This document shows, in pieces, positions 48,552 through 57,564 of a stretch of 64,000 nt of DNA (position 1 is its first letter; every line of letters begins with the position of its first letter). Location of the stretch: assembly GCF_008642235.1 (NCBI RefSeq), contig NZ_SJEV01000002.1, positions 1 to 64,000 on the forward strand. Reading direction: 5' to 3'. The notes below the pieces were generated by a model. That model saw only the letters and a list, made by a program, of their open reading frames with translations. It had not been told where the DNA came from and did not search any database. A program made the translations under genes and the position numbers. This DNA comes from Planctomonas psychrotolerans. Lineage in GTDB: Bacteria; Actinomycetota; Actinomycetes; Actinomycetales; Microbacteriaceae.

Positions 48552-50501
48552 ATGGCGGGCCTCATTCGCAAGAGCGACATCGACGAGGTGCGGGCCCGGG
48601 TGAACCTCGCCGACGTGGTCGGCGAGTACGTCACGCTGAAGAGCGCCGGGGTCGGCTCGATGAAGGGGTTGTGCCCCTTCCACGACGAGCGGAGCCCCAG
48701 CTTCCACGTGCGCCCGCAGGTCGGCTTCTACCACTGCTTCGGGTGCGGGGAGGGGGGCGACCTGTACACCTTCCTGCAGAAGATGGACCACGTCACCTTT
48801 GCGGATGCCGTCGAGCGCATGGCCGCGCGTATCGGCTACCAGCTGCATTACGAGGGCGGCGCCGAGGCCACCGATCAGGGCAACCGCGCGCGCCTGCTCG
48901 GTGCGAACGCCGCGGCCGCCGAGTACTTCATCCAGCAGCTCGGGAGCGCCGAAGCAGAAGTGGGCCGCACCTTCCTCGGTGAACGTGGTTTCGACGCGGG
49001 CGCCGCCGCGCGCTTCGGCGTCGGATTCGCCCCGAAGAGCTGGGACGCGCTGACCAGGCACCTCCGCGGCAAGGGCTTCACCGAAGCCGAACTCGTCGCC
49101 GCCGGCCTGGTGAGCTCCGGTGACCGGGGCGTGTACGACAGGTTCCGCGGCCGGCTCGTCTGGCCGATCCGCGATCTCACGGGCGCCACCGTCGGGTTCG
49201 GTGCCCGCAAACTCTTCGACGACGACAAGGGCCCGAAGTACCTCAACACTCCCGAGACCCCGATCTACCACAAGTCGCAGGTGCTCTACGGCCTCGACCT
49301 CGCCAAGCGGGACATCGGGCGCAGCCGCCAGGTCGTGGTGGTCGAGGGCTACACCGACGTGATGGCGTGCCACCTCGCCGGGGTGACCACCGCCATCGCC
49401 ACCTCCGGCACCTCGTTCGGCGTCGACCACATCAAGGTGCTCCGGCGCGTGCTCGGCGACGACAGCGGACTCGGCGAGGTGATCTTCACCTTCGACCCGG
49501 ATGCCGCCGGCCAGAAGGCCGCCATGCGGGCGTTCACCGAGGAGCAGCGCTTCGCGGCGCAGACTTACGTCGCCGTGGCCCCGGAGGGACTCGACCCCTG
49601 CGATCTGCGTCTCCGCCGGGGCGACGACGCGGTGCGACGCCTGATCAGTACCAAGAAGCCGATGTTCGAGTTCGTCATCAAGCAACTGCTTGCCGCGCAC
49701 AACCTGGAGACCGTGGAGGGCCGCGTGAGCGCCCTCCGCGCCGCCGCACCCGTGGTCGCCGAGATCCGCGACCCCGCTCTTCGACCGGGCTACGCGCGCG
49801 AACTGGCCGGCTGGCTCGGCATGGACCTCACCGAGGTGGGCCGCGCCGTCACCGCCGCGGGCCGACGCGGCACCGGGAACACGGGCAGCGCGGGACGCAC
49901 CGGGCACGGCTCCGGTGGCGCGGGGTACCAGGGCGGTGCAGGGGGCCCGAGCGGTCCGGATCACCGCGGCGGCGACGACTACGCACCCGCCGACGACCTC
50001 GACAGCGGATTCGCCGCGCCCGACATGTCGCTGATGCAGCTCCCCACCGATATCGCGACCCGTCTCGAACGGGACGCGCTCATGGCGATGCTGCAGTACC
50101 CCGACATCATCGGCGCGGATCTCCTCACCCGGGCATCCCAGGTTCGCTTCTCCAACCCGTCGCTCGCGGTCGTGCGGGACGGGATCGTCGGCAGCATCGA
50201 CTCCGCCAGCGGCGCGGAGTGGCTCTCCCGCGTGGCCCTCGAGGTGCCTGAGCCGTTCGCCACCCTGGTGAAGCAGCTCGGAGTGGCACCGATCCCCAAC
50301 CGGGGTGCGGAGGAGAAACTCGCCGCCTACGTGCGGGGCATCACGGTGTCCCTCATCGACCGCGACCTCCTCGCCCGCAAGTCGGAACTGCTGGGCCGAC
50401 TGCAGCGCACCGACGCCCGGTCCGACCCCGACCGCTACCGGGAGGTCTCCCGGGAGTTGATGTCGGTCGAGACGGAACGGCGCGCCCTCCGCGGCGATTG
50501 A
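48552..50501 (+). CDS. dnaG: DNA primase
   Basis: The 649-residue primase has the CHC2 zinc finger (Cys41, His44, Cys62, Cys65), then the primase core and the TOPRIM domain with VVVEGYTDVMA (Glu about 265) and FTFDPDAAGQKAA. A Gly-rich linker around 435-475 precedes a C-terminal helicase-binding domain. It makes RNA primers for replication. A TAGAAT box at 48540-48545 ends exactly 6 nt before the ATG, implying a leaderless mRNA. Confidence 0.97.
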   Translation: MAGLIRKSDIDEVRARVNLADVVGEYVTLKSAGVGSMKGLCPFHDERSPSFHVRPQVGFYHCFGCGEGGDLYTFLQKMDHVTFADAVERMAARIGYQLHYEGGAEATDQGNRARLLGANAAAAEYFIQQLGSAEAEVGRTFLGERGFDAGAAARFGVGFAPKSWDALTRHLRGKGFTEAELVAAGLVSSGDRGVYDRFRGRLVWPIRDLTGATVGFGARKLFDDDKGPKYLNTPETPIYHKSQVLYGLDLAKRDIGRSRQVVVVEGYTDVMACHLAGVTTAIATSGTSFGVDHIKVLRRVLGDDSGLGEVIFTFDPDAAGQKAAMRAFTEEQRFAAQTYVAVAPEGLDPCDLRLRRGDDAVRRLISTKKPMFEFVIKQLLAAHNLETVEGRVSALRAAAPVVAEIRDPALRPGYARELAGWLGMDLTEVGRAVTAAGRRGTGNTGSAGRTGHGSGGAGYQGGAGGPSGPDHRGGDDYAPADDLDSGFAAPDMSLMQLPTDIATRLERDALMAMLQYPDIIGADLLTRASQVRFSNPSLAVVRDGIVGSIDSASGAEWLSRVALEVPEPFATLVKQLGVAPIPNRGAEEKLAAYVRGITVSLIDRDLLARKSELLGRLQRTDARSDPDRYREVSRELMSVETERRALRGD

Positions 50502-50675
50502 CCCGCCGAGGAGGACCCCGACCACTCTGAGCGCCTGATGACGATTCCGGGTCAATGCCCGGGGCCTTTCTCGACCTGTGTTAGTAATGAGCCACAGCAA
50601 TGCTCCGGGCGCGTCCCGCCCGCACACTCGCACCCCCGAAGAAATCCCTCGCACCCCTGAAAGAGGTAGACGCTC

Positions 50676-52310
50676 ATGACTTCCAGCTTTTCGCGCCGCC
50701 GGCGCGTGCTCGTCGCGACAGCCGGCATCTCCGCCGCGGCTCTCGTGCTCGCCGGCTGCGCCAGCGACGATGGGGAGAGTACCGACCCCCTCGCCGAGGG
50801 CGGCAGCCTCATCGTCGGCACCACCGACACCATCACCTCCCTCGACCCCGCCGGATCCTACGACGCCGGATCGTTCGCGGTGCAGAACCAGGTCTTCCCC
50901 TTCCTCTACAACAGCCCGTACGGGTCGCCCGACGTGGAGCCCGACATCGCGGAGTCCGGCGAGTTCACCTCGCCCACCGAGTTCGAGATCACCCTCAAGG
51001 AGGGTCTCCAGTTCGCCAACGGCAACGAACTCACGGCGAGCGACGTCAAGTTCTCCTTCGACCGCGTGCTGTCGATCGCCGACCCGAACGGTCCGAGCTC
51101 GTTGCTCGCCAACGTGGTCGGCGTCGAGGCGCCCGATGACCAGACCGTCGTATTCACCCTGAAGTCCCCGAACGACCAGACGTTCGAACAGGTGCTGTCG
51201 AGCCCCGCCGGGCCCATCGTCGACGAGGAGGTGTTCTCCGCCGACGCCCTGACCGACCCCGAGACGATCGTGGACGGGAACGCCTTCGCCGGGCAGTACG
51301 TCATCACCGACTACACCGCGAACGAGATCATCCGGTACGAGCCCAACGAGAGCTACGGGGGCACGCTTCCCGCGCCGGAGAACGACGGCGTCACCGCCCA
51401 GTACTTCGCCGACGAGACCAGCATGCAGCTCGCCGTGCAGGAGGGCGAGATCGACGTGGCCACGCGTTCACTCAGCCCGACCGCCATCGCCGACCTCAAG
51501 GAGGACGACAACGTGGTGGTGCACGAGGGTCCCGGCGGCGAGATCCGGTACATCGTCTTCAACTTCAACACGCAGCCGTTCGGAGCGACCACCGCCGAGG
51601 CCGACGAGGCGAAGGCACTGGCCGTGCGTCAGGCCGTGGCCAACCTCATCGACCGGGACGCACTCGCGGAGGACGTCTACAACGGCACCTACACGCCGCT
51701 CTACTCCTACGTGCCCGAAGGACTCACCGGTGCCAACGAGGCCCTGCAGGGCCTGTACGGCGACGGCCAGGGCGGCCCCGACGCGGAGAACGCCGCACAG
51801 GTGCTCGCCGACGCCGGTGTGCAGACCCCGGTGACGCTCGACCTGCAGTTCAGCCCGGACCACTACGGGGCGTCCTCCGGCGACGAGTACGCGCTGATCA
51901 AGGAGCAGCTCGAGGAGTCCGGTCTGTTCACGGTCAACCTCGAGTCGACCCTGTGGGACGTCTACAGCAGCGAGCGCCGCAACGACAGCTACCCGTCGTA
52001 CCAGCTCGGCTGGTTCCCGGACTACTCGGACGCCGACAACTACCTCACCCCGTTCTTCCTCGACGGCGGGTTCCTCGGCAACCACTACAGCGACCCCGAG
52101 GTCAACCAGCTGCTCGCGGAGCAGCTGTCGGAGGAGGACCCCGCCGCCCGTGCCGAGATCCTCGGCGAGATCCAGAACCTGGTGGCGGAGGACCTGTCCA
52201 CCGTGCCGCTGCTGCAGGGCGCGCAGGTTGCCGTGTCTGGCGTGGACGTCGAGGGCGTGACGCTCGACGCGTCCTTCAAGTTCCGTTACGCACCGCTCTC
52301 GACGAACTAG
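50676..52310 (+). CDS. ABC transporter substrate-binding lipoprotein, family 5 (peptide/dipeptide type)
   Basis: The 544-residue protein has a lipoprotein signal (RRRR, hydrophobic core, LAGC with Cys about 28) and an SBP_bac_5 fold: LIVGTTDTITSLDPAGSYD, FPFLYNSPYGSPDVEPDIAES, the LVPA-type central region and LGWFPDYSDADNYLTPFF. It captures peptides or similar solutes outside the membrane for the permease genes that follow. The ribosome-binding site GAAAGAGG is 9 nt upstream. A strong hairpin between this gene and the permease probably gives higher expression of the binding protein. Confidence 0.92.
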   Translation: MTSSFSRRRRVLVATAGISAAALVLAGCASDDGESTDPLAEGGSLIVGTTDTITSLDPAGSYDAGSFAVQNQVFPFLYNSPYGSPDVEPDIAESGEFTSPTEFEITLKEGLQFANGNELTASDVKFSFDRVLSIADPNGPSSLLANVVGVEAPDDQTVVFTLKSPNDQTFEQVLSSPAGPIVDEEVFSADALTDPETIVDGNAFAGQYVITDYTANEIIRYEPNESYGGTLPAPENDGVTAQYFADETSMQLAVQEGEIDVATRSLSPTAIADLKEDDNVVVHEGPGGEIRYIVFNFNTQPFGATTAEADEAKALAVRQAVANLIDRDALAEDVYNGTYTPLYSYVPEGLTGANEALQGLYGDGQGGPDAENAAQVLADAGVQTPVTLDLQFSPDHYGASSGDEYALIKEQLEESGLFTVNLESTLWDVYSSERRNDSYPSYQLGWFPDYSDADNYLTPFFLDGGFLGNHYSDPEVNQLLAEQLSEEDPAARAEILGEIQNLVAEDLSTVPLLQGAQVAVSGVDVEGVTLDASFKFRYAPLSTN

Positions 52311-52347
52311 TCCGCACGAATCCGGGTTCCTCGGAATCCGGTGCCCC

Positions 52348-52385
52348 GGCCGGTGGGCCGCATCGCACGATGCGACCCACCGGCC
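52348..52385 (+). terminator. Intra-operon hairpin (attenuator or processing site)
   Basis: GGCCGGTGGG-c-CGCATCG pairs with CGATGCG-a-CCCACCGGCC: 17 pairs with a single C/A mismatch and a 2-nt loop spacer. It starts 38 bases after the binding-protein stop and ends 25 bases before the permease start. There is no T-run, so partial termination or 3'-end protection is more likely than a full stop. Confidence 0.7.
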
Positions 52386-52409
52386 GCATTCCGGCAGAAA
52401 GAGTTGGAT

Positions 52410-53513
52410 GTGACCACCGTTCCGCCCGGGGACCCGGTTTCCGGTCCCTCGCCCGTCTCGACAGCGCCCGCGCCGAAGAAGCGCACCCAGGGCATCGGGC
52501 TCGGCCAGTACATCGTCATTCGGGCGATCCTCATCGTTCCCACCGTGTTCATCCTCGTGACGCTCGTCTTCTTCCTGATGCGGGTGGTGGGCGACCCCAT
52601 CTCGGCGGGCGTCGGTGATCGGCTCACCGCGGAACAGCTGCAGGAACGGCTCGCGGAGGCCGGGTACGACCGGCCCATCTACGTGCAGTACCTCGAGTAC
52701 CTCGGGCAGGTCTTCACCGGCAACTTCGGCCGCACGCTCACCGACAACCGGGAGATCACCGACGTTCTGCTGCAGTACGGCAGCGCCACGCTGGAACTCG
52801 TTCTCTACTCGCTCATCGTCGCGTTCGCGATCGGCATCCCGCTCGGTCTCGTCGCGGCGTACCGGAAGGATCGCGCCCCGGATGCGCTGCTGCGCATCCT
52901 CGCGATCCTCGCCTACGCGACGCCGGTCTTCTTCGCCGGTCTGCTGCTGAAGCTGGTCTTCAGCGTGTGGCTCGGCATACTGCCGCTCGGGGGCCGTGCG
53001 GACACGCGCGTGGCGCTCGCCCTCGGCCGCATCGACAATCCCACCGGCATCTATCTGATCGACGCCATCCGCCTGGGCAGCCCGGTGGCGATCGGCGACG
53101 TGCTCGAGCACGCGGTGCTGCCGTCCCTCGCGCTCGGTCTCCTCACCGCCGGAGTGTTCCTGCGTCTGGTGCGCACCAACGTCATCTCCACGCTGTCGAA
53201 CGACTACGTGAGCGCCGCACGCTCCCGCGGTGTGAGCGAGTTCCGGCTCGTCACCAAGCACGCCTACAAGCCCGCCCTGATCCCCATCATCACCGTCATG
53301 GGATTGCAGATCGCCCTGCTCCTGGGTGGCGCAGTGCTCACCGAGACCACCTTCGGGTGGCGCGGACTCGGCTTCCAGCTGGCGCAGTACCTCGCCTCGA
53401 GGGACTTCGTCGCCGTGCAGGGGATCGTCGCACTGCTCGCCGTGATCGTGGCGCTGACGAACTTCGCCGTGGACGTCATCGCGGCACTCATCGACCCGAG
53501 GGTGAGGTACTGA
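52410..53513 (+). CDS. ABC transporter permease, OppB/DppB type
   Basis: A 367-residue inner-membrane permease with six predicted helices. It has the N-terminal helix plus periplasmic loop of this family (FFLMRVVGDPISAG, YDRPIYVQYLEYLGQVFTGNFG). The EAA loop includes VSAARSRGVSEFRLVTKHAYKPALIPIITVMG. It forms half of the channel with the following permease. GTG 52410 was chosen over GTG 52341 because the upstream extension is made of the intra-operon hairpin. The next gene starts 1 base after its stop. Confidence 0.91.
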   Translation: MTTVPPGDPVSGPSPVSTAPAPKKRTQGIGLGQYIVIRAILIVPTVFILVTLVFFLMRVVGDPISAGVGDRLTAEQLQERLAEAGYDRPIYVQYLEYLGQVFTGNFGRTLTDNREITDVLLQYGSATLELVLYSLIVAFAIGIPLGLVAAYRKDRAPDALLRILAILAYATPVFFAGLLLKLVFSVWLGILPLGGRADTRVALALGRIDNPTGIYLIDAIRLGSPVAIGDVLEHAVLPSLALGLLTAGVFLRLVRTNVISTLSNDYVSAARSRGVSEFRLVTKHAYKPALIPIITVMGLQIALLLGGAVLTETTFGWRGLGFQLAQYLASRDFVAVQGIVALLAVIVALTNFAVDVIAALIDPRVRY

Positions 53514-53514
53514 G

Positions 53515-54495
53515 ATGGTGTTCCGCTCGGCCACCGCCGAACAGCAGACGCCGCGAAAGCCCTCCCTGTTCAGCCGGCTTCCCGTCGTGGCCCAACTCCG
53601 GCAGAGCGTCGGACTGCAGCGTGGCATGCTCATCGCCGGGGTGGTGCTCACCGGCATGTTCGTGCTGTGCGCACTGCTCGCCCCGCTCATCGCTCCCTAC
53701 GGCTTCGCGCAGTCCCGGGTGGACGGCGTCGCGTTCGGCCGGCAGGAGCCGCCGTCCGCGGAGAACATCTGGGGCACCACCGTCGGCGGCTACGACGTCT
53801 TCTCCCGGGTGATCTGGGGCACCCAGACGGCTCTCGCGGTCGTCGTCATCGCGGTGGTGCTGTCGATCTTCCTCGGTGTGATCCTCGGACTCGTGTCGGG
53901 GTACCTCGGCGGCTGGCTCGACCGCATCCTCGTCGTCATCGCCGATGCGATCTACCCGTTCCCGACCCTCCTGCTCGCCATCGTGATGTCCATCGTCATC
54001 ACGGGTGGTCAGTCCAGCCTGATCGGCGGCATCCTCTCCGCGGCGATCTCCATCACCGTCATCTTCATCCCGCAGTACTTCCGGGTGGTGCGGTCCGAGG
54101 TCGTGCGACTGAAGGCGGAGGCATTCGTCGAATCGGCGAAGGTGATCGGCGCGAGCACCCGACGCATCATGTTCCTGCACGTGCTGCGGAACGCCACGCG
54201 CACGCTGCCGCTCATCGTCACGCTCAACGCCTCCGAGGCCATTCTCACGCTCGCGGGACTCGGGTTCCTCGGCTTCGGCATCGCCCCGACGTCCGCCGCG
54301 GAATGGGGTTACGACCTCAACCGCGCGCTCGCCGACACCGCGAGCGGTATCTGGTGGACGGGCGTCTTCCCAGGCGTCGCCATCGTGCTGTTCGTGCTCG
54401 GGCTCACCCTCGTCGGGGAGAGCGTGAACGACATCTCGGACCCCCGTCTGCGCGCACGCAAGCGCCTGAAGAAGAAGAAGGACGTGTCCGCATGA
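53515..54495 (+). CDS. ABC transporter permease, OppC/DppC type
   Basis: The 326-residue protein has an N-terminal OppC helix (MLIAGVVLTGMFVLCALLAPLIAPYGF), the extracytoplasmic segment ENIWGTTVGGYDVFSRVIWGTQTAL, five further helices and the EAA loop VESAKVIGASTRRIMFLHVLRNATRTLPLIV. The ending is basic (RARKRLKKKKD). It pairs with the preceding permease. Its stop overlaps the ATPase start (ATGA). Confidence 0.92.
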   Translation: MVFRSATAEQQTPRKPSLFSRLPVVAQLRQSVGLQRGMLIAGVVLTGMFVLCALLAPLIAPYGFAQSRVDGVAFGRQEPPSAENIWGTTVGGYDVFSRVIWGTQTALAVVVIAVVLSIFLGVILGLVSGYLGGWLDRILVVIADAIYPFPTLLLAIVMSIVITGGQSSLIGGILSAAISITVIFIPQYFRVVRSEVVRLKAEAFVESAKVIGASTRRIMFLHVLRNATRTLPLIVTLNASEAILTLAGLGFLGFGIAPTSAAEWGYDLNRALADTASGIWWTGVFPGVAIVLFVLGLTLVGESVNDISDPRLRARKRLKKKKDVSA

Positions 54496-56168
54496 GCACC
54501 GTCGTGGACATCCGGAATCTCGGCGTCGAGTTCGCCACCGACGCCGGGCGGGTCACCGCCGTCGACGGCATGAACCTCACCGTGGCGCCGGGCGAGATCC
54601 TCGCCATCGTCGGCGAGAGCGGATCGGGCAAGTCGGTCACCGCGAAAACCATCCTCGGACTCCTGCCCGACACCGCGCTCACGTCCGGCGCCGTGCTGCT
54701 CAGCAACCGCGAGGGCCAGGACACCCACGACGTCGTGCAGCTCACCGGCGAGCGCCTCCGCGAGGTGCGCGGCCGCGACGTCGCGATGGTCTTCCAGGAG
54801 CCGTCGACAGCGCTGAATCCCGTCTACACGGTCGGCTGGCAGATCGCCGAGGGCATCCGGGCGCACGGCAGGATCGGACGCCGCCAGGCGAAGAACATGG
54901 CCGTCGACATCCTGCGCCGGGTCGGTATCCCCGACCCGGAGAAGCGGGTCGACTACTACCCGCACCAGTTCTCCGGCGGCCAGAAGCAGCGGGTGGTCAT
55001 CGCGATGGCGCTGGTGCTGAACCCGGGCCTCATCGTGGCCGACGAACCGACCACCGCGCTCGATGTGACGGTGCAAGCCGAGATCCTCGATCTGCTCCGG
55101 CGCTGCCGGGACGAGTTCGGCACGGCCATCGTGCTGATCACCCACAACATGGGCGTCGTCGCCGATCTCGCCGACCGCGTGGTCGTGATGTACCAGAGCA
55201 AGCTCGTCGAACAGGCCGACGTCGAGACGCTGTTCTCGTCCCCCCGCGAGGAGTACACCCGCACCCTGCTCGGCTCGGTGCCGAGGCTCGGGAACGGTGC
55301 GGACCGCGGCCCGGCTCCCGCGCCGCACTCCGAGCTGGGGACACCGGTCGTCGAGGCGCGGGACCTGCAGATCGAATACCCCGGACGGCTCGGCGTTCCG
55401 GCGTTCCGCGCCGTGCAGGGCGTGACGTTCACCGTGGCGCCGGGCGAGGTGCTCGGCCTCGTCGGAGAGTCCGGGTCGGGCAAGACGACCATCGGACGGG
55501 CGATCGCGGGCCTCACGCCCGTCACCGGCGGATCGCTCTCCGTGCTCGGCCACGAGATGCTCGGCATCCGGGAGTCCGACTTCCGTCCGGTGCGGAGCGA
55601 GATCGGCTTCGTCTTCCAGGACCCCGCGACGAGCTTCAACCCGCGGCTGACGATCGCCGAGTGTGTGGCCGAACCGCTCGTCGTGCACGGCAGGGCGAAG
55701 GATGCCGGCGCGGCGCGGTCCCGCGTGGACGAACTGCTCGAGGCGGTGCACCTGCCGAAGGCCTTCGGCAGCCGCTTCCCGCACGAACTGAGCGGCGGCC
55801 AGCGGCAACGAGCGAGCCTCGCCCGCGCACTCGCCCTGGAGCCGACGTTGCTCATCGCCGATGAGCCCACATCCGCGCTCGACGTGTCGGTGCAGGCGCG
55901 GGTGCTCGAGCTCTTCCGCGAACTGCAGCAGCAGTTCGGATTCGCCGCGCTGTTCATCAGTCACGACCTCGCCGTCGTCGACATGCTGGCCGACCGCATC
56001 GCGGTGCTGCTGAAGGGCCAGCTCATCGAGGTGGGTGCCGGCGCGGACGTGCTCGGCGCCCCCCGACACCCGTACACCCGCAGACTGCTGGCATCCCTGC
56101 CCGTTCCGGATCCCGTGGAGCAGCGTGCGCGTCGGGCGGAACTGCACCGCCTCCGCAGCACCGAATAG
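54492..56168 (+). CDS. ABC transporter ATP-binding protein with two fused NBDs (OppD-OppF type)
   Basis: The 558-residue protein carries two complete nucleotide-binding domains. NBD1 has Walker A GESGSGKS at about 41, signature FSGGQKQRVVIAMAL, Walker B LIVADEPTTALD. NBD2 has Walker A GESGSGKT at about 325, signature LSGGQRQRASLARAL, Walker B LLIADEPTSALD. Both contain the Opp-specific C-terminal region near HPYTR. One gene thus replaces separate OppD and OppF subunits and would pair with both permeases. Confidence 0.93.
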   Translation: MSTVVDIRNLGVEFATDAGRVTAVDGMNLTVAPGEILAIVGESGSGKSVTAKTILGLLPDTALTSGAVLLSNREGQDTHDVVQLTGERLREVRGRDVAMVFQEPSTALNPVYTVGWQIAEGIRAHGRIGRRQAKNMAVDILRRVGIPDPEKRVDYYPHQFSGGQKQRVVIAMALVLNPGLIVADEPTTALDVTVQAEILDLLRRCRDEFGTAIVLITHNMGVVADLADRVVVMYQSKLVEQADVETLFSSPREEYTRTLLGSVPRLGNGADRGPAPAPHSELGTPVVEARDLQIEYPGRLGVPAFRAVQGVTFTVAPGEVLGLVGESGSGKTTIGRAIAGLTPVTGGSLSVLGHEMLGIRESDFRPVRSEIGFVFQDPATSFNPRLTIAECVAEPLVVHGRAKDAGAARSRVDELLEAVHLPKAFGSRFPHELSGGQRQRASLARALALEPTLLIADEPTSALDVSVQARVLELFRELQQQFGFAALFISHDLAVVDMLADRIAVLLKGQLIEVGAGADVLGAPRHPYTRRLLASLPVPDPVEQRARRAELHRLRSTE

Positions 56169-56216
56169 GGTCGGCATCGAACGACCGGCAGAATGAGGAC
56201 GAGGAAGGGGGGTCGC

Positions 56217-57203
56217 GTGAACAGGCGAACCGAATCGGGAGCCGCCGCGGTGTCGGCCTCGGATCTCAGCGTCACCTATCCGGGCGGCGGTGGCCGGGAC
56301 GCCTTCCTCGCCCTCAACGGGCTCACGTTCGACGTCGCCGAGGGTTCCACTCTCGGCATCGTGGGGGAGAGCGGTTCCGGCAAGTCGACGTTCCTCCGGG
56401 TGCTCGCCGGAGAGACCGGGCCGTCGGCGGCCGGCGTGCCCTCGATCACGGGTGGCGACGTCACCGTCCTCGGCACGCGGATGCGTCGCGCGAGCCGCCG
56501 CCGTCGCACCCGGCTGTCCGCGACGGTCGGGTATCTCGCGCAGAACGCCGGATCGGCACTCGACCCTCAGCTCACCGTCGGCGAGAACATCGCGTCGCCG
56601 ATCTTCGCCCGGGATCGCCGCTTCGACGAGCGCGAGGCCGGTCGGCGCGTGTTCACGCTGGTCGATGCGGTGGCGCTACCCAGCTCGGTGCTGGCGCTGT
56701 TCCCGCACGAGCTGAGCAGCGGTCAGCGGCAACGGGTGGCCATCGCCCGGTCGCTCGTGCTCGGACCGCGCCTCTGGGTCGCGGATGAGCCGACCGCGGG
56801 AATCGATGTGCTGGGGCGGGATGCGGTGCTCGACCTGCTCCGCGGCCTGCAGCAGCGGGCGGGGTTCTCCGCCGTGATCGGCAGCCACGACATCGCCGTC
56901 GCCTCCCGCCTCAGCTCCCGGCTGGTGCTGCTCAATCGGGGAGTGATGGTGGGCCTCGGCACCATCGACGACCTGCTGACCGCGCCGGATCATCCCTACG
57001 TCGCGGGACTCAAAGCCAGCCTGGCCGACGCCGAGCGAGGACGGGCGGGCCCGGGACGCGCGGGCAGCACCCAGGCGGGTGGCACGCAGGCGAATGGCAC
57101 GCAGGCGAATGGCACGCAGGCGAATGGCACGCAGGAGAATGGCACCCAGGCCGATTTCACCCGGGCGGATGGCACCCAGGCGAATGGCGTCGATGTCCAG
57201 TGA
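56217..57203 (+). CDS. Additional ABC ATP-binding protein with low-complexity C-terminus
   Basis: A 328-residue OppF-like ATPase with Walker A GESGSGKST at 50-58, Q-loop LAQNAGSALDP, Walker B LWVADEPTAGID and H-loop GSHD. The signature reads LSSGQRQR, with Ser for the first Gly of LSGGQ. The last 45 residues are pentapeptide repeats of the ANGTQ kind, encoded by the 15-bp minisatellite. GTG 56217 follows a GAAGGGGGG ribosome-binding site; ATG 56193 is an in-frame alternative. With a fused two-NBD ATPase just upstream, a third NBD is redundant for a simple Opp system. It may serve another permease or be under relaxed selection. Confidence 0.85.
   Translation: MNRRTESGAAAVSASDLSVTYPGGGGRDAFLALNGLTFDVAEGSTLGIVGESGSGKSTFLRVLAGETGPSAAGVPSITGGDVTVLGTRMRRASRRRRTRLSATVGYLAQNAGSALDPQLTVGENIASPIFARDRRFDEREAGRRVFTLVDAVALPSSVLALFPHELSSGQRQRVAIARSLVLGPRLWVADEPTAGIDVLGRDAVLDLLRGLQQRAGFSAVIGSHDIAVASRLSSRLVLLNRGVMVGLGTIDDLLTAPDHPYVAGLKASLADAERGRAGPGRAGSTQAGGTQANGTQANGTQANGTQENGTQADFTRADGTQANGVDVQ
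57066..57185. repeat. 15-bp minisatellite inside the 3' end of an ABC ATPase gene
   Basis: Eight units of the ggcacgcaggcgaat type follow each other; the units at 57081, 57096 and 57111 are identical and the outer ones diverge. Unit length is a multiple of three, so copy-number change alters protein length without shifting frame. The array ends 8 bases before the start codon of the next gene. Confidence 0.92.
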
Positions 57204-57564
57204 TCCGGCGACCGTCGCGCTCCTGACCGACCGGCTGGTCCCGCTCGCCGTTCACTCCGCCGCCCTGTTCGGCGAGTACGCGCTGTACTGCGACGACAAG
57301 GTGATCGGTCTGATCTGCGACGACACGCTGTATCTCGCGCCCGTGGGACTCGATGCGGAACTCCTCGCGCCCACCGAGCCCGCGCCGCCGCCCGGTCGTG
57401 CCCGCCGGGACTATCACCGCGTTCCCGGGTATGCGCTCGAAGACCTCGAGTGGCTGAAGCGGGTCGTGCAGGCCACGGCGAACGCGCTTCCGCCGCCCGA
57501 GCCCCGCACGCCACGTCCCACCCCGCCCGAACGAGTACCGCATCCGAGGAGACCCACCAGATGA
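57193..57564 (+). CDS. TfoX N-terminal domain protein
   Basis: The 123-residue protein matches a TfoX_N domain: a short helix, then FGEYALYCDDKVIGLICDDTLYLAP and a Pro-rich segment before a final helix (ALEDLEWLKRVVQ) and a disordered tail. Proteins with this domain alone are common in actinobacteria; the link to competence regulation by full-length TfoX cannot be carried over. ATG 57193 is chosen because the in-frame extension upstream is just the minisatellite read in another frame (MARRR repeats). It overlaps the ABC gene by 11 bases and its stop overlaps the dehydrogenase start (ATGA). Confidence 0.82.
   Translation: MSSDPATVALLTDRLVPLAVHSAALFGEYALYCDDKVIGLICDDTLYLAPVGLDAELLAPTEPAPPPGRARRDYHRVPGYALEDLEWLKRVVQATANALPPPEPRTPRPTPPERVPHPRRPTR

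Noticed and set aside
46953-50654. 1233-codon minus-strand open frame opposite dgt and dnaG
   Set aside because: Low-complexity composition and complete overlap with two confident essential genes; no motif or start signal of its own.
57079-57192. N-terminal extension of the TfoX_N gene with MARRR repeats
   Set aside because: It is the minisatellite read in a second frame while the first frame encodes the end of the ABC ATPase. The natural start is ATG 57193.
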